A stretch of 64,000 nt of DNA from Dipylidium caninum (taxonomy: Eukaryota; Platyhelminthes; Cestoda; Cyclophyllidea; Dipylidiidae): positions 434,001-498,000 of the forward strand of contig QEYB01001053.1 of the NCBI GenBank assembly GCA_017562135.1, written 5' to 3'. The translations under genes were made by a program, and so were the position numbers. The notes beneath the pieces were generated by a model, which made no database searches, was not told the origin of the DNA, and saw nothing but the letters and a program-made list of their open reading frames with translations. Positions 47,601-62,600 of this stretch are shown here, piece after piece. Positions within the stretch are counted from its first letter, which is position 1; each line of letters begins with the position of its first letter.

Positions 47601-50600
47601 GATTTGTGGGCCTCCAGCCGGGGATTTTCTAGGAGAGAAGTTTGGCCACCCTGAGTATCGTAGTATCCTTTGCCACCACCATTCTGCCCTTCTCAACTTG
47701 AGTGTAATTGGTGTGAGCTAAACAAAGAAGGTGAAGGAGCATTCGCATGGCATTAGTGTAACCCTTGGTCCTGCTACTGCTTATCATCCCACCGAACTTC
47801 AAGCCTGTATGAGTAAGAGAGGATGTGTAACAAACGCTTTTGTATCCATTCGAGTGATTCACGTAATCTGCGGCCCAGTTGTTGCTCCTCAGTGTCCTAC
47901 TGGCCGCGTTGAAGATATTTAAGAGCTTCTAGTGATAGCGACAAGGCAGTCCGCGTGCTAGCACCAACCCTGTCTTACTCTAACGCAAGCAGCCTTCGCT
48001 GAATCACACTCTCATTCCTTCGCCAAATTCACACATACACACGCATACGCATGAGTCACTTTTAGCTACTTTTCCGTTGTTTCTCCGTTCTGGTCTTGGA
48101 CCGCCTCCTGACATCGCAATCTTTCTACCGGCGGCGGTATTTTGACCCTTAAACGGTTGATGAGCTGGATTTTGTTGTTTAGTGGCTACCACAAGTTGTT
48201 TACTCCTCTAACAGGCGATTTCGATGGCCTCGGGCCGGGGTCAAGATCATCCTCAAAGCGAGTTGATTTACATTTTTTTTCCTATGTAAGCTTGAACCCC
48301 CCTTCCCCTCGCCAGCCCCTCTTGACAGCATTAAAATTTGACCTTAGCATGGCACGCCGCTTTGCCGCATCGGTAGCTTAGGTCGTTTGCTCGACTAGTT
48401 GCCAACCTACTCGTCCAGATTGGCCTCAAAAGCTTACTTCGAAGTGTCCCTCTTCTAATAGAGTTCTAATTCTCTCAATTTCACCGCTTTTCCTCACCCC
48501 TTAACAGATGAATGTGGAGTAGACATCTTAACAATCCCCACAATTCAATCCACAAATTGGTGTATCCTTTTATTTTCGTTCCGAGGTGTTTTTTTCCCTC
48601 TTGGTCGGTGGACTGGAGCATTGGTGGCTGGCACCGTGCTCCTCTCCGTTCCCACCATTAATTCCTTTCTCGAGGGAGAAATGCGGCTCATTGCCTCCCA
48701 TAATCAAATTTCAACGGTGACGCGGAGCCTCAGTGAGTTCCTCGGCGGGTGGGATCGGCGTTGCCGAGGGTTGGCAAGTCTTATGCAACTTTTAAAATCG
48801 CGCATCTGAGACTGCGTCTATCAGTGGAGGATCAGAGTGAGACGACAACAATTGTGCGAGTTGGTGTAATTAAAAGAGGTGGACAATCTAATTCAATTTT
48901 ACTGTTGTTGGCACGCCCCTATCACCTTTTTCGCATCGGTTACGAGCACAGGCGCATGGGGCATTTCGTCCACAGGTTTAATCCACTCGCCTACCTACAC
49001 CTTAAACAGACCTTTTTGTGCTATTCGGCGGCTTGGACGTCTTTCAAGGGGACTCCGTCTTCAGTTCTGAGGTCTCTTCTCCCATCGTGTTGTTTAGAGA
49101 TTTTAACAAAATCAAAATTCGCGTGAAGAAGAGTATCCAACGCCTCCAGTTAATTGGTACACCCACGTTGCCCCCATGGAAATTCAATCAACATCGTCAT
49201 CGTCATCATCACCAGAAGCAGCAGCACCTTGGTTTTTTTCCCATTGACTGGTTAAGTGCGACACTTGTTACTATCTCTGCCCGATTATTCCATTCACATC
49301 GCAGTAGTAACCTCAGCGGTGTCTGATTTCCGCATTAGGCGTTGGTCGCTCCAAGGTGGTCCGGTTTATGACTACGATTTCGGTGAATGTTTTTTTGAGG
49401 CGCCAACTATTTCGCCACGTGGTTGGACGAACAATTTTGGCAGGTATTTTGCCCATCGGACAGTTGGCTAATAAATCAAGGGAGGAAGTCTCCAAGCCCA
49501 GTCGGCAGTATTAAAATTTGACCTCACTGATCAACGTCGACGCTCCCGCAACTTTTGCTGTTCAACAGAGAGGACACGGGTCACCCGGATATCCATTGAC
49601 GGATATCCATTTTGCGGCTTTGATCGCAAATAGAGGTGCTGTGACGTCTAAACTGTGCTTATTCTGAATTACTACCATTAGGCTGACGAAAAATTTATTG
49701 CGGATGCTGTCGGCGGATGGATTTTACGCTTTCTTTTGTTCCTTTGACGTGATCAAAGCACCTGATTTTTTTAAGCAGAAGTTTTCAAATCGTATTTTTC
49801 CTTAACATCACATACTTGGTCGAGAAGGGGGCGATTTATCCCTTTCTCGCATAATCGGGCCCTTTTGTTTAACCCCCGTCTAGCCTTATCATTCAAGGTT
49901 TCCTGTTCAATTGTCCTCCTTTAATTTTTTTTTTGTTTTTTTATTCCCCCAGTTCTTTCAATTCCTTTTTCCACCTCTATTGCCTTCTCCGTCTTGTCAT
50001 CGCCATTATCATCCGATTGCCGGTTGAAAGTGGCTTCCGCGGGGAGATACTTCCCCTTTCCTCCCCCCTCCTCCCCCTCCCCCTCCCGGCCGTGCATTCG
50101 GTCGTCCGGCCTTAAGGCTGTTCCGTATGTGCTTAATTATGCAGTAATTTGTCCGCATGTCTCTCTCTCTCGGAGCTGAGTCACTAGGCCCTTGGCGGAA
50201 ATGTCTCTGAGCGCTTTGACATTTCGGTGTTCGAGACTCCATCTGACATTCGAGTTCACTGGTCTCTCTCTCTCCCTCCCTCACTCCTATTTTTCTCCCC
50301 TTTTGTTGCACTGACTCACCCAGAGCCGCCTGCCGAAGTCATTTAGATCGCAAGGGGGACGGTGTTTCCTGTCTCGGCTCTCTGACAAATGGCGTTCACG
50401 CTCACGTTGTCCTGGTAATCTCATTTCCGAGACGCATCTCGGGCGCGCTATCCTCTCGGTGATGAACGTAGGTCTTTGAGGGAATTTTCTTAATTCTCTT
50501 CCTTTGTCTTCCTGTCGTTGTCACCCCCCTCCCCCTTTCTGTCTCCTATATGCATATTTTTTCGATGTTTTTCATATTGAAACACTAATTCGAGCTTCGA

Positions 50601-53600
50601 GCCGTTTACTTTAGCCGGGTAAGTCTTCAATTCATGTCTACTTTCCGCCTCATCCTATTAATTCCGCTGGTCAGGCGAAACGGATGCAAATTCACTCACA
50701 GGTACGACAGAGTGATCACACCACCCACTGGCTATCACATTTTTATTACGGCTAGCGCTCGCGTTGTCTCTTGGCACATTTTCAACGCACTGCGCCTACA
50801 CTTTCTGCCTCGTGTTCACTTGTAAGGCACTTTGGCCATCATGCAAGTTAGTTGTGGTGGAAATAACTCTGTGTGTTGCTTAGACTCGACTACTGCACAA
50901 CTTGTATTCTCTTAATATTTTCCCTTATGGTTCTCAATCTGTCTGGAGCGATGTCTACTGAGCATGTCAGCGCCTCAATCGTCCAGAGTTTAATTGGACT
51001 TTCCACCACTTCTGTAAACCGGCATTTTTTAGCATGGCAGGAGACTCGTCAGTCTGTCAGTTGGATGGCATTTGGATAGTCGTTCAATTAAGTAGGCATT
51101 TTGGCATCCCTCACCTTGTGCGTCGAAATAATAGAGAGAGTTTTGGTCCACCACCATTAGTTGATCGCTTGAGCACTGGCAGATCTTTTAGGCTTTCTCG
51201 GACACGTCGCGGTAATTTGGATTCCTAGACTTTGCTATAGTGCCCTTTACCGTGTCTCTCCTTCTCGCTCCCTCTTTTTCTCTATTCTTAAGCCACAGTT
51301 ACTGTTGCCAGGGCTTTTTAGACCGCACAAAGAAGTTTCGAGGCCTGGTGATGTGTGCTGACTTTGAGAGGTATGCAAAAGTTCATTTACGCCAATGCCT
51401 GCATTTACTCCTGCTTCAAGTGGAAAGTCCTGTTTCGACTATCGCACCTTATTCCGTCTTCTAGTATTCTTGTGTGCCGAGGCAGGGTTCCGACACCCCG
51501 AGTGATTACATTAATGCTTTCACTAAACCTCTCCACATTGGTTGTGTTGGCTATTTTTAAGCTAACCTTCGTGATAGATTGTGTCTACTACCATCTTCAC
51601 GCGGGTGTTTGCAATCCGACTTGGCCAGTCGTTCTAACAATGGCGTGTCAGTTGCTTCTGACTGTTGGAGGTTGGTTTTGACTGGGGATAAAATGCACCC
51701 TGCATTTTCCTCGTAACATTTGGGTGGACCGCAATGCGATTGCCCCAGTGAACTGGTCACCTTTACAGCTTGTGTCTGGTGCTCTAGTACGCAGATGAGT
51801 TGCTCCCGAGAGAGTTGGGAAGGTAGCTGTGAATGCGACGATGAGGTGTAAAAATTCCGACTTCCCTATCCTTAATTCAACTTAGCTTTTTCTTGAAACT
51901 GCCTGCTTTTTGCCAATTTGCTTCTTTTTGATTCATAATTTGCCCATTTTAGATCTGTCTTTCATTGACTTTGTGTTTCATCTCTTGCTAGTTTTCACCG
52001 GTTATTTCGGCCACTTTCATTCACCTCATGATGAACGTCAATTTGTTTTTTTGCCTTTCCTTAGGGGCGGGGTTTTCTCTTTCGTTCTTGATTGCTCACT
52101 CCTCGGGATCATTCCCTTACGGTCATGACCTCTAGTTCACTAAAACTTCACCATTTCCTCCTTTAGGAAATGAAATAAACAGACAGCCTCTACCATGTCG
52201 AAGCACGACGATTGTAGGGCCTTTTTTTCGGTATACGTGGCCAGCAGACTTGTTGAATTCATCCAAACTAGTTTACTGGCAAGCTGATGCCGATGGCTCC
52301 TCAGTCCCTCGCGTTACGGCTAGCGGTGAGGGAGGTGATCATTTTAGTCTCTTTTTTATCTACCAACAATTTTTACCCTCTCCTTTGCGCCAGTGAAGAC
52401 AATTTTTGCTGGCTCGTATTACGACCTCAGGTAGCCTTATGAAATTGACTTGGTAATTGCATTATATGGGGTATTTTAAGTTCGCCCGAACTCCTAACCT
52501 TTTCCCCTTTCCCCCCATCTTTTCCCACTCGCCTCGAATATACCTTGACCTAAACTGCTTCCATTCGTCGAGTTGCGTCCGGTTAAATTTTCCTCCCACC
52601 AAAACTGCGCTTTGAGTGAGAAGGTGGTGTTGTGAGTGTCTCTGAACCCTCTCTTCCGCGTCACTAAGACCTGTTTGTTTATTTGACGTTTTCATTTATG
52701 TTTGAGTTGAACTACTTAAGCCATTAGCAATTCCTTTAAGGTCCCAGGGATGTTTTAGCGTACTCGTGGCCTGCGGAGGCGGGAAGTGATTGTTTAATCT
52801 CACCATACATAGTCTAATGATCTGTCAGCGGTTTGTGAGATCTCAAGGTTGACACTCTTCCTTTCAAAAATCTCTGCTTTTTTATTGCCTGGGGAGGTCG
52901 GGTGGCAATGGACATTCCTCCTTGCGCCCATCATTTACCGCACTAGGACCCGACGCGCTATAATTGAAAGCTCTCAAGAATTTTATCAAACTCCCCTTCG
53001 TAACCTTTAATTTGGCCAGAGGGTAAAGTATTGCGTGAATAGTCGTTTCATGTCTGCCCCTCCTTTTTATCTCCAGAGCCTGTCATGGAGACATCTTTTG
53101 ACGTCAGTATTCCAGCCATTACAAACACCCTCGCATCGGCCCGCACAAACGGGGAGAATCTCGGCTGCGTGCTCAACCGCGAACTCGAGGCCGCCCGCAG
53201 TCGGATTCACCAACTGGAGGTGAGTTATCCGCACTATTTGTTCCTCTCTGCGTTATCATCGTCACTGGGATGAAACAGTATGCCCTTGAAAAGCATACGA
53301 AATCCCTTTCCGACACGTGATACTTTAGGTACTCGCCAATTTAGTCTTCACAATGATTGACACACTCTTTGCTCTTCAATTTTCGTTTTTATCCTTAAAT
53401 TTTGAAAGTAGCCGTAGGTAGTCAGGCTTTGTTTTCCCTTTTTTCGCATCATGCAGCTCAACGAGCACCTTTTATTCCTCCTTTTCCATTTACCATTTTC
53501 GAGTCTTGAAATGGAGTGAGCAGCCCCACCTCTACCCCCACCATCACGAACCTCCATGCGGCATTTTGTTCACTTGGAAGTCAAAATATTTTTACAACGA

Positions 53601-56600
53601 GTGATTTGTTTTAGCGCGTTGCGTTTGCAAAGGTAACATGAAACTACATCACCCTTTCCCCCCCCCCTCGTCACCTCACCTCCCCCCGATAAACAAACAC
53701 ACTGTTTATCCTTACTGTGACAACTAATTCATGGAATGCTCCTTTCCGCCAAGTCGCGATGTTGGAGCATTGATTCACTCAAACACAGACCTAAAAGCTT
53801 GAGGACGCACTCCTGCAGCCTTGGCCTACATAAATTCGTCTTCCCGTCCATTCTTGAGTTGTTGCCTTCTGTTGCTCTACTCTCCTGTTCCATCTTTACC
53901 GTCTGCTTAAGGGCTTCGTATCTCCGCTTTTTTTGCTCCACATCCGCGTTTCAAGATAATCATAAGCTAGGCGGTTTTCTCTTTTGTTGCCTATTTCTCT
54001 TCCAGCATTAATACCTTCACCAGCAAATTTTTATCTCTCTTCACGTTAGATTTCTCCAGATAATGTTTCTCACCGCGATAAATCTTCCGCGATGTTAGTT
54101 AAACTGACTTTCCGCAAGAAGTCCACCGTAAAATGTATGAATTTTGTGTTGTGGAGATGCCCTTGACCAGTAGTGGATCTTTGACAGGCTTTTCTCTCGC
54201 TCTCCTCTACTCTTTTTTTGATTGAAATGCCCCTCCGAGACTTTTTGACACGAAACTACACGACCTTGGTCACTGACGTGGAGTTTGGAACTCCGCGCCG
54301 AGCCTGCCACCCGTGTTTCCTTGTCGCTAGCTTGCATTTATCTTGAATTTTCGGAGCTCTGCCACTTGTGTTGCTGTCATGCTTCACTATTTCTGAATTT
54401 TTTTTATTAACTTAAATTCCTTCCTCGATTTGGCAGCGGTTGAAACCTTGGACACCCCGGAAGTGTTATGACAATTGCCTCTGTTGACGTCTCTGCTGAA
54501 ATTTTTCTCAGAGAAATTATATTTACTGAACCCGGTAGGAAGTTGGTCACTTGTGGCACTCCTCTCGACATCGAGCACTTTTTTTCCCTGGGGGACCTCC
54601 ACTTCTGTGCGTTTCACCCTCCGGACGCCGCCAGGCGGTGTGGGCACATTAATTTGTTACCTCATCGCGCTTCTTCCTCAAACACACAAACTTCTTCGTG
54701 TGTGAGTAATGCAGCCACCGTGGTTGCCATCAAGTTTTCCATTTCGCAAGAGATAAATCGTTACCGAAGCGGATTTTTGACGGGTCACCTCGAGACTGCA
54801 CTGCACTTGGTGGCGTCGAAACTTGAAGACGTCTTGGCTGCTGTTCGGCAAGGCGGGGAGAGATGTTACACTCCTTGGTGTTATTTGAGAAATGTTGTCT
54901 TCGGCTTGACTATCCTACTCTGGGGTACTTGGGGACGGTAACGGTTGAGTAGATACTTAAAATCTCTGGTTTACCCTTAGGCTCATTTCCTGGCATCCTT
55001 TTTTTAACTTGGATTTAGCTCAGTTATAAACGGTGGCTCTGGAAAAATATTCCATCTTTATTACCACACAGAGTGGTTCAGGCTACTAACCACCTATGCC
55101 CACCGGATATGTCGAAATCCCACAAAATAATCTCGAGAAATGGAAGCTGACTAGAAAGACGCCTGAATTCCCTCAGGACTGTGGTCGCATTGATTGAGAA
55201 ATCATCCTCGCCTTGTGAGATTTCTTCGGATACAGGTACCAATTCTCTAACCTTTCTACTCTCACTGATGTGGTTTGTTTGCAGGAGCAGCTTGTTAACC
55301 GAGCGGTTGTATAAATATGCAAAGTCAGCACTTCACTTGTCATTTGGCCTCAGTGATCTTTCAGCCATCGCTGAAAGCCATGTATGCCCTTGCTCGGCCC
55401 CCTTTTTGTGATACACTCAATTGTCGCTGTTGCCTTTCTTCCAACTTCGCCCTGAATGCTCGCACTTTCCCTCACACCACCGTTGACTTCCTCTCCTCCC
55501 CCCCCCTCCCCCACCTTTTGCTCACTCTGCTTTTTCCAAACCGCAGATGTCGCAATACAATGTTTTGTACGCTCTCTCAAGGCGAATGTGCCTGATCACC
55601 TCAAGATAATCAGCAACAATTTGGCTTTTCTCCGTTTATATGCGATTGATCGTCTTAGTGTCTGCCCTGAAAGACTGTAGTGATTATCTAAATGGCTCGA
55701 TGTTTGAATTGACCTTGGAGATGCAGACACGTTGCCACGTAATTGAGCACCCATTTAAAACCAAAACATCCTTCGCTTTTACTCACACTAGTATACTCCA
55801 CGAGTAGCTTAGGCCGCTGCTCCTGCCGTCAGATGAGCGGGGAGAGAGGGAAATGGACTTAACTGTTCCGCGATTCGGCGCGGGAGGCAATTGTTTCTTC
55901 AGTCATCTCATTTTTAAACGCTGCGTCGGTCTCCAATCAGCCTATTTTGCGCCTGACGGCGGTTGCATGCCCAGCCAGGGAGGCCAACGTGTTGGAGGTG
56001 GTTTTGCTCGCATGCACCAGTCGTCTAGATCCTCTCCGCCGCCAAATCGGCTTTGAATGGGGTATCAGTTCTGTTCCCACTTCCTCCACTTTTCTTCCTT
56101 GGTGTTCCACTGACTCATCTGCATGTCGGATGTTTCCCTGTGAAACTAATCCACTCTTGTCCTTTATTGGAAATCCCGAAAAACACGAGTATCTACTGCT
56201 TCTCGGCCCGACGTACCTGACGGCGATACGACTACTACCTCATGCTTCACCTCGGAGACTTTAAGTGTGCTCAGTCACATTTTCGGCAGGTTGAAGCGAC
56301 ACCTCGAGTCTACCGTCTCTTCTCCACCTGACTAAATCACACCGACTATTTAGTTACAAAAGTGTTGTGTTGCATGCATATTGGTTTGCCACTGGAGTGA
56401 ACACGAGTTCAGAAGACTTATTTAGCTCAATTCTCCTCGTGCTCCTTGCTGTGCCGCATATGCACATCCGGTGGAAGTTGACGGCACCACATGATGTGAT
56501 AATGGCATCGTTTGGCGAAAAGTACACCTTCTCACCTCAACTGGCAAAGTGTCCTCGCTTTCTCTGCTAAAGAACTCAGATTAGCGGAAGTGTCATTAAC

Positions 56601-59600
56601 ATTTGTCATGTGCCAATCGAGGTCAAATCATTCGCTGTAGATCAATTCTGTCAGCATGAACCAACTTTTTTTGACTAAACACTTCTTATGGGGATATCGC
56701 GTTAACGTATGTGCGGATCGGGGGTTTCAACTCGGCAGTTTCTCCTCCGTTGGTTTCACTATTATCTGACCGCCCTCGTCATTCTGTCTACTCCCCCCCC
56801 CTCTCTCTCTCTCTCTCGCCCGTCCGGCGGCACTTTGCCAAGCTTTTACACTTTCACGTCCTCCTATTAATCGGTGCAGGTGCTACGAGTCGGCGTTCAT
56901 TTCGTCTCGGACACTTGACGGTTTTTTTGCTGAATGACCTTCCCACATTACGGTCAAAGTCTTGGTCCGCTTGTTTGTTGTGCCAAAACTCCCCTGCTAG
57001 AAATAGCCAGCCAAGTTTGCATCTGTTACTGATAGGTTATGTCCCATCTAAATAGCTTTTTCTCACTACTCGGCTAAATTTGAACTACTGCGCTGTTTTG
57101 AGCATAGTCTTGGCAGTCACCGCCTCGAATGTGGTCAGACCCCCTTCCTCCTGACACGTTTTAATCTTGTGCGCCATCGCATAGGACTCTTAATTTGTGT
57201 CTCGGTGTTTTGGGTGACGACTTGGCTTTTCTGTCACTTTAGAAAGAGCTCCGCGAAGCCAATGCCAACGTATCCAATTTAGAGTCTGAAGTCTCTCGCC
57301 TGCGTGAGTCTCTCACAAAAATGACAGGTGATCTTGATGCCATGGACACGGCACTGGTAATGTCACAGGAGGCTCAAGCGGCCGCTCAAACAGCACGGGA
57401 CCACATCTGTAACGATTTGGCGATCCTTCGAGGTCGTCTCAACTTCGACGTCAATTCCGAAGGTCTGCTCAGTCCCGATGTAATCGCCTTCAGCGAAGCC
57501 CTCTCAGGCATTTTGATACAACGAGATGTTGAGATAGAGCGACTTTCGGCGCAGTTGCGAACCGTAGTGGAGGTGGAAAAAGGCCATGCGGCTGTCCAGA
57601 CTGAAGCGGATGCCGTGAGTTCTTTGGCAAATTGACAGTCTTTATTTCACTTATTGATGGAATTCCTCAAACGATCCGAATGTCCTTTTCAACTCACTGC
57701 CATTTTTCATCTCATTTACTCATTTTATTGTATGTTGGCTATCCTTTCCTGTTGTTATTGTCTGGAGCACTTCAACGCCACTCGAGTGGTTTGGCCTACA
57801 TAGTGCTGGGCCCCTAATGCCCATCCCCAACGTGTTATCAGGTCATGTAACGTTTTTCCTGGACTCTCGAAACCACACGGTGGGCATCCACTTCCTCCTA
57901 TGAGCGTTCATCTTCAAAATTTTGTCTCCTTTTGCTATGCCCCCATTCTATCCCTTTTTCAACCCTCCATTGAGTCACTCCACAGCTATATTTTGCTCCT
58001 CCTTATGTATACCTGTGTTTTTCGTGAAAATAATTCATTTCATTCGTTTTCTCCTCTCAAAGCAAATATATTTGCCGAATTTCCAAGTATTTAGGTTTTC
58101 AGCACTTCTAACGCCTCTTTCCTCCTCCTGCATCTCTTCCTTCTATGTCCTCCTTCCTCTTCCTAGCCCTTCCTTTGCTCTCACGCGCGCATTCTACAAC
58201 ACCGAGCCCTTTTGCGATGACGGAGTAACGAGTACCCGTAAAAGATCTTCATTAAATTTTTCCTAGATGCTTATTATCAAGTGTTTTGAATGCCCCGATT
58301 AATGCGGGAGGGTGTGGAGGCTAAAATGAGCACTCGAGACACTGACGAATGCTTTCACACTTTCAATCGGATTAACTTCTGCCTTGGATGCTCCTTTTAG
58401 GGCTACAGTGACGCGGAAATTCAGACGGAGGCTTGGAAGCCTCGCGAGGATCCTCCTAAATTGTCCAATGAGGACGAGGTGAACCAGTTGAAGGAGCAGC
58501 TCCTACGAGTCTCCGATTCGCTTGATGCAGCCACAGGAGAGATTTCTCACTTGGTATGTTGGTTATTTTCACAGCAAAACTACTTTCTGTATTATTCGAA
58601 TTGTCGTTCCTTATATTTGGGCAGTGTTACTTTTACATTAATGTTTTTTTATTGGCCCAGTACGAGGCTTAGGCCTCGACATTTTTCCATTAAATGTGCA
58701 ATCTGAGGTTGATGTAAGGATAAGGCGGAAATGCGACCTGACCGATTCTGGTAATCTATTCAAAGAGTTATCTGTTTCTTCGCCCATCACATCCTTTTTG
58801 TGCTCTTCACTCCCACAATCTAGCCGACAAATAGAGTCGGTCAACAACCTTCCATCCAGATTTGAACTTCAGAAGTTTTCTTTTTTTCACTGGAACGGCA
58901 CCCTACCAGCTTTAAAATTACTTTCCAGTATTTGCCTCATAAATCGCGTTCCTAATCCGCCAAAAAAAATGTCAACCGGCGCCGTAAATCACAGTACTCC
59001 TTACATCAAACATGTCTTCGCTTTGGGTCACATTTTACCTTGGATTATTTCGGCAATTTTTTTGTTTTCGCGAAGGTGTGAACCAACCTGGTTGAAATTC
59101 GCGCGGTAGGGGAATTAACTAGCGGTTTTTTGAAGGGTTCCGTTACGCTTCAGTCAAACAGAGCAGGCGGAGACACGCTTGGAAGGGTGTGATTTTTTGT
59201 ACCATATGCAGACACAATTTAGTTGTGCCTTATGAGGGTTATTTGAGAGAGGTGGTCCATCACAAGATGTGAATTTCTCTCATCACTTCATCTGCTACTA
59301 CCCGAGTCCCTTGATGGCCCAGTTCTACCGCCCTCCTTTAACTCCACGCCTAATTGATACAAGTCGCACCCGTGGAGGGAATACGTTAAAAGCTTATTTA
59401 GGCATTGTTTTCATCTTACTCAACACAGGAGGTAGGCTTCCTCGTATGCCTGTTAACAATCATCCCCGCTGCCACGCTTTTTCTCTGTTCGTTTTTCCAC
59501 TTATTAATTTGTGCTTCTCCTTCCCGATTTCGACAGCGAGAGGAGTTGGCATCGACGCAGGAGAAGTACCGACAGGAGAGTGCTCTCTCGGCACGAGCGC

Positions 59601-62600
59601 ACCACAACTGCGAGTTGAATGAACGCGAAGCGCGTCGCTTTCACGGTATGCTGGAGCGTCACCGTTCCGCGACCATGGCATTTGTATTGGGTCTCGAGCG
59701 AAAAGGTCTGATAGAACGCGGCACCTCTTCAGCCGCCTCCTTCATTGAAGGGGATGTCAACTACCAGCTCAAATCCGTCGGCTCCCAACTGGAGCTCAAT
59801 GTGGGCAACATGGAAGTACGTCTATTTGTCCACTTTTCGATCGGTTAATGCCATTCACCCCCTTGTAAACTTGCCTCGATTTACTTTGTGAGCACCTTGG
59901 AATGTCCGTCCTATTGCATTTCTCTAAACAACCTATTCCCATTTGGTCCTACTTCGTATCCTCCTTCTCTCAGTATCTGCGATTGCCTCCGGCGAACGGT
60001 ACACTTGGCCGGTTCTCCTCATTTAGTATTTTATAAACATAAACTATTTCACCAGGCCATGGTAACACTTCAGTTTTTTTTCGGCATTTTTCCGGTCTGT
60101 CTACTTTCCCTTTTTTTGCCTAATTTAACCACCCACCCGAACTAGTTTGTTCGCATCCGCTGGTGTTTATCTCGGAGGATAGCAGCAGCGCGCTCGACGT
60201 CTTTAGCATTACGATAGCGTTTTCGTGATTGTATTTGTCCTCCTCTTGCCCGACAAGAAACCGATCAAAAATCCGTCTGCATTCCCTCATCCCGCTTAAA
60301 TGCCTCGGCCAAATTGTGATTGGTGTGGCCGGCTGTTGTTCCTCCGACATTTCGGTAATTGCCATCCCTCTTGCGCCCCTCGCTTGCACGTTTTTGGTAT
60401 TAGCGCAGACTGGAGCAGTCCCGGTACTCTCGTTGCCAGAATTCCTGTCTTTCGATTGTGTCCTCTCTCATGGTCTGCCTCAACTTCTAAATCACCCCTT
60501 CATGTACGCAGCCCTTAATCCACCCTGGTCTTGTGTTGTGAACACACTTTTGTGATTTGAGATATGCGAGAATCACGGGAAGGTGAAACAATGTCTGGAG
60601 CGTTGTATTGTCCCAGAATCGCCTGTTACGTGCTTAGGATAAGCGTCAATTGACATTCTCTCATGAACCTGAATACGACGTAATTCTGTCGAGTCTACGT
60701 TTTTAAAGCTTTTATTTGGGACTCTTGCTAACCATATATCGCCATCCTTTCGCTCTAACGCCATTCCCAAGCATTAACGTCTTTGTCTCCCCACACCGTA
60801 TTACTTTCTCCGAGTATTCCTCTACCATCTGGCCTCGGACAATGGAACCCCTCTGTCTCCAGCGTTTATTGGAGTTTAAACGTAGTATTATGGACGGATT
60901 CGCGGTATTGTGGCCCAAAGCAAGCCTCCTCAACATGCGCGCAACCAATATACTGGACGTAAAAACGGAGCAGTGTTGACACACTGCCCTTCAACGCCAT
61001 CTCCCCCGCCCACTCTCCCGTGCTAGACGGATTTTAGCCCCTCCCTGCCTTCAGTTCTGCCTTTGAACACTTAAGTACTAATGCAATCAGGCGAGAGGCG
61101 ACTCGAGTGTAGACGAGTTCTAACACTTAAGTAGATGAAATGTCGTGTCACTCTCCTGCGCGGCTTTCCGTTTTTAGAGGGTGGCTTTTTTGACAGCCAC
61201 CCAATCCGCTGATTACTTTTCTTGGCACTACACTATATTTCGTTCACTACTTGTTTGTATTTTAACGCTTTATTTGTGATTTTTTAATACCCTCTTGTTT
61301 ACATTTTGAATGGGAGAAGTTAACTCTTTTCTTGTCACGCTTACTCACTTGAAAACGGGAGCAATCAAATCAACCGTTTGTTATCTCCACGTTATGATGA
61401 ATGAGTTTGGTGCGTTTCGCTCCTCGTCCGTCTGTTTTGCTCGTCTCAGTGGCAGCAGTTTGTGAGTGGTTTTTATATCTTCAGCGTAGGCTGCGACCTC
61501 ATCTAGTTCGCCCGTATATTCTCTCCCATTTTTTTGTCTTGGCGACTGTCACCTGAATCCACATGTTCTTGGCTAGCTCTTATCCATGAGGACTACATTT
61601 TGAAATCCAATCAACTCCACATTTCAACGTACATCAAAAGTCCTTATCATTGGGGATCAATTTCAACTTGAGAAAACTTCTCAAAATAAGAGGAAAGTCT
61701 GTGTATCGACAGGCTCGTGGTTGCCGTCAGCCCTAGGCATCCAACGCCAGTTAAGCACTGGCAACACCCAATTTTAGCTCATTTCACGGTTAGAAGTTAT
61801 TCCCCTGGCTCCGTAACAGCTTTCAGTAATGGCTTCTAATTTTTGTGTCTCTCCTGTCCTGCAGGATGTGCTGAAGGAGAACTGTCGACTGAAGGAGGAG
61901 GTGAATCTCCTGCGTCAAGACGTCGAGAAGAGTCGAGAATTGAGGCGTAAGAATATGATGCACCTTTTTCCCATCTCGCATTCTATAGTTTCCCCTCACC
62001 ACCAACCCATCTTTCTCCTCTTTTTTTTTACTCCAGATAAACTGCGTCAGCTGCATGAGGACTCGGAGTACCTGGAATCCACGATGCGGCAGTTGCTTAG
62101 AAAGGTGAATCTTCTCCCCTCTCGTCGGGCTTTTTATGTTTAAATTAGACAAGGCTTTCGCGCGTGTTGGTCTGGAAATCGAAGTAAATGGTTGACGGAA
62201 ATGGAGCAGGACATGCAAATCTGGCGGTTAACCGGAAATCACCAAGTCATAATTTATGCTCGAAAGGGAACATTTGAAAAGAGAGTCATTTTGTTGGGAA
62301 ATTAGAAATCACACTCACGTTTAGATATCCCGCCGTCGGAACCTCCTTGTCAGGGCCGAAAGAGTCCGAGTGAAGTACGAGGCCACTGCTTGACGACAAC
62401 ATGGGCAAAATCATCATTCCTACTTCTTGTATTTGCAGCAGAACCGCCTCCCCGAGGACGCCTGTAACCGCAGCGAGCGTCGGAGGCACTCCCAATTGAC
62501 TCGGCCAGCCAGTAAGTCTTCCAGTCGAGGACGTCGTCGTCATATTCCGCAGTATGCAGTGTCGAAACGCGAACGACTCTGCCCCCGGCGACTCTTGCCT

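Noticed and set aside
61700..61775. Compact GC-rich block that looked like a small structured RNA
   Set aside because: I could not fold it into any known family by eye and it lacks promoter elements.
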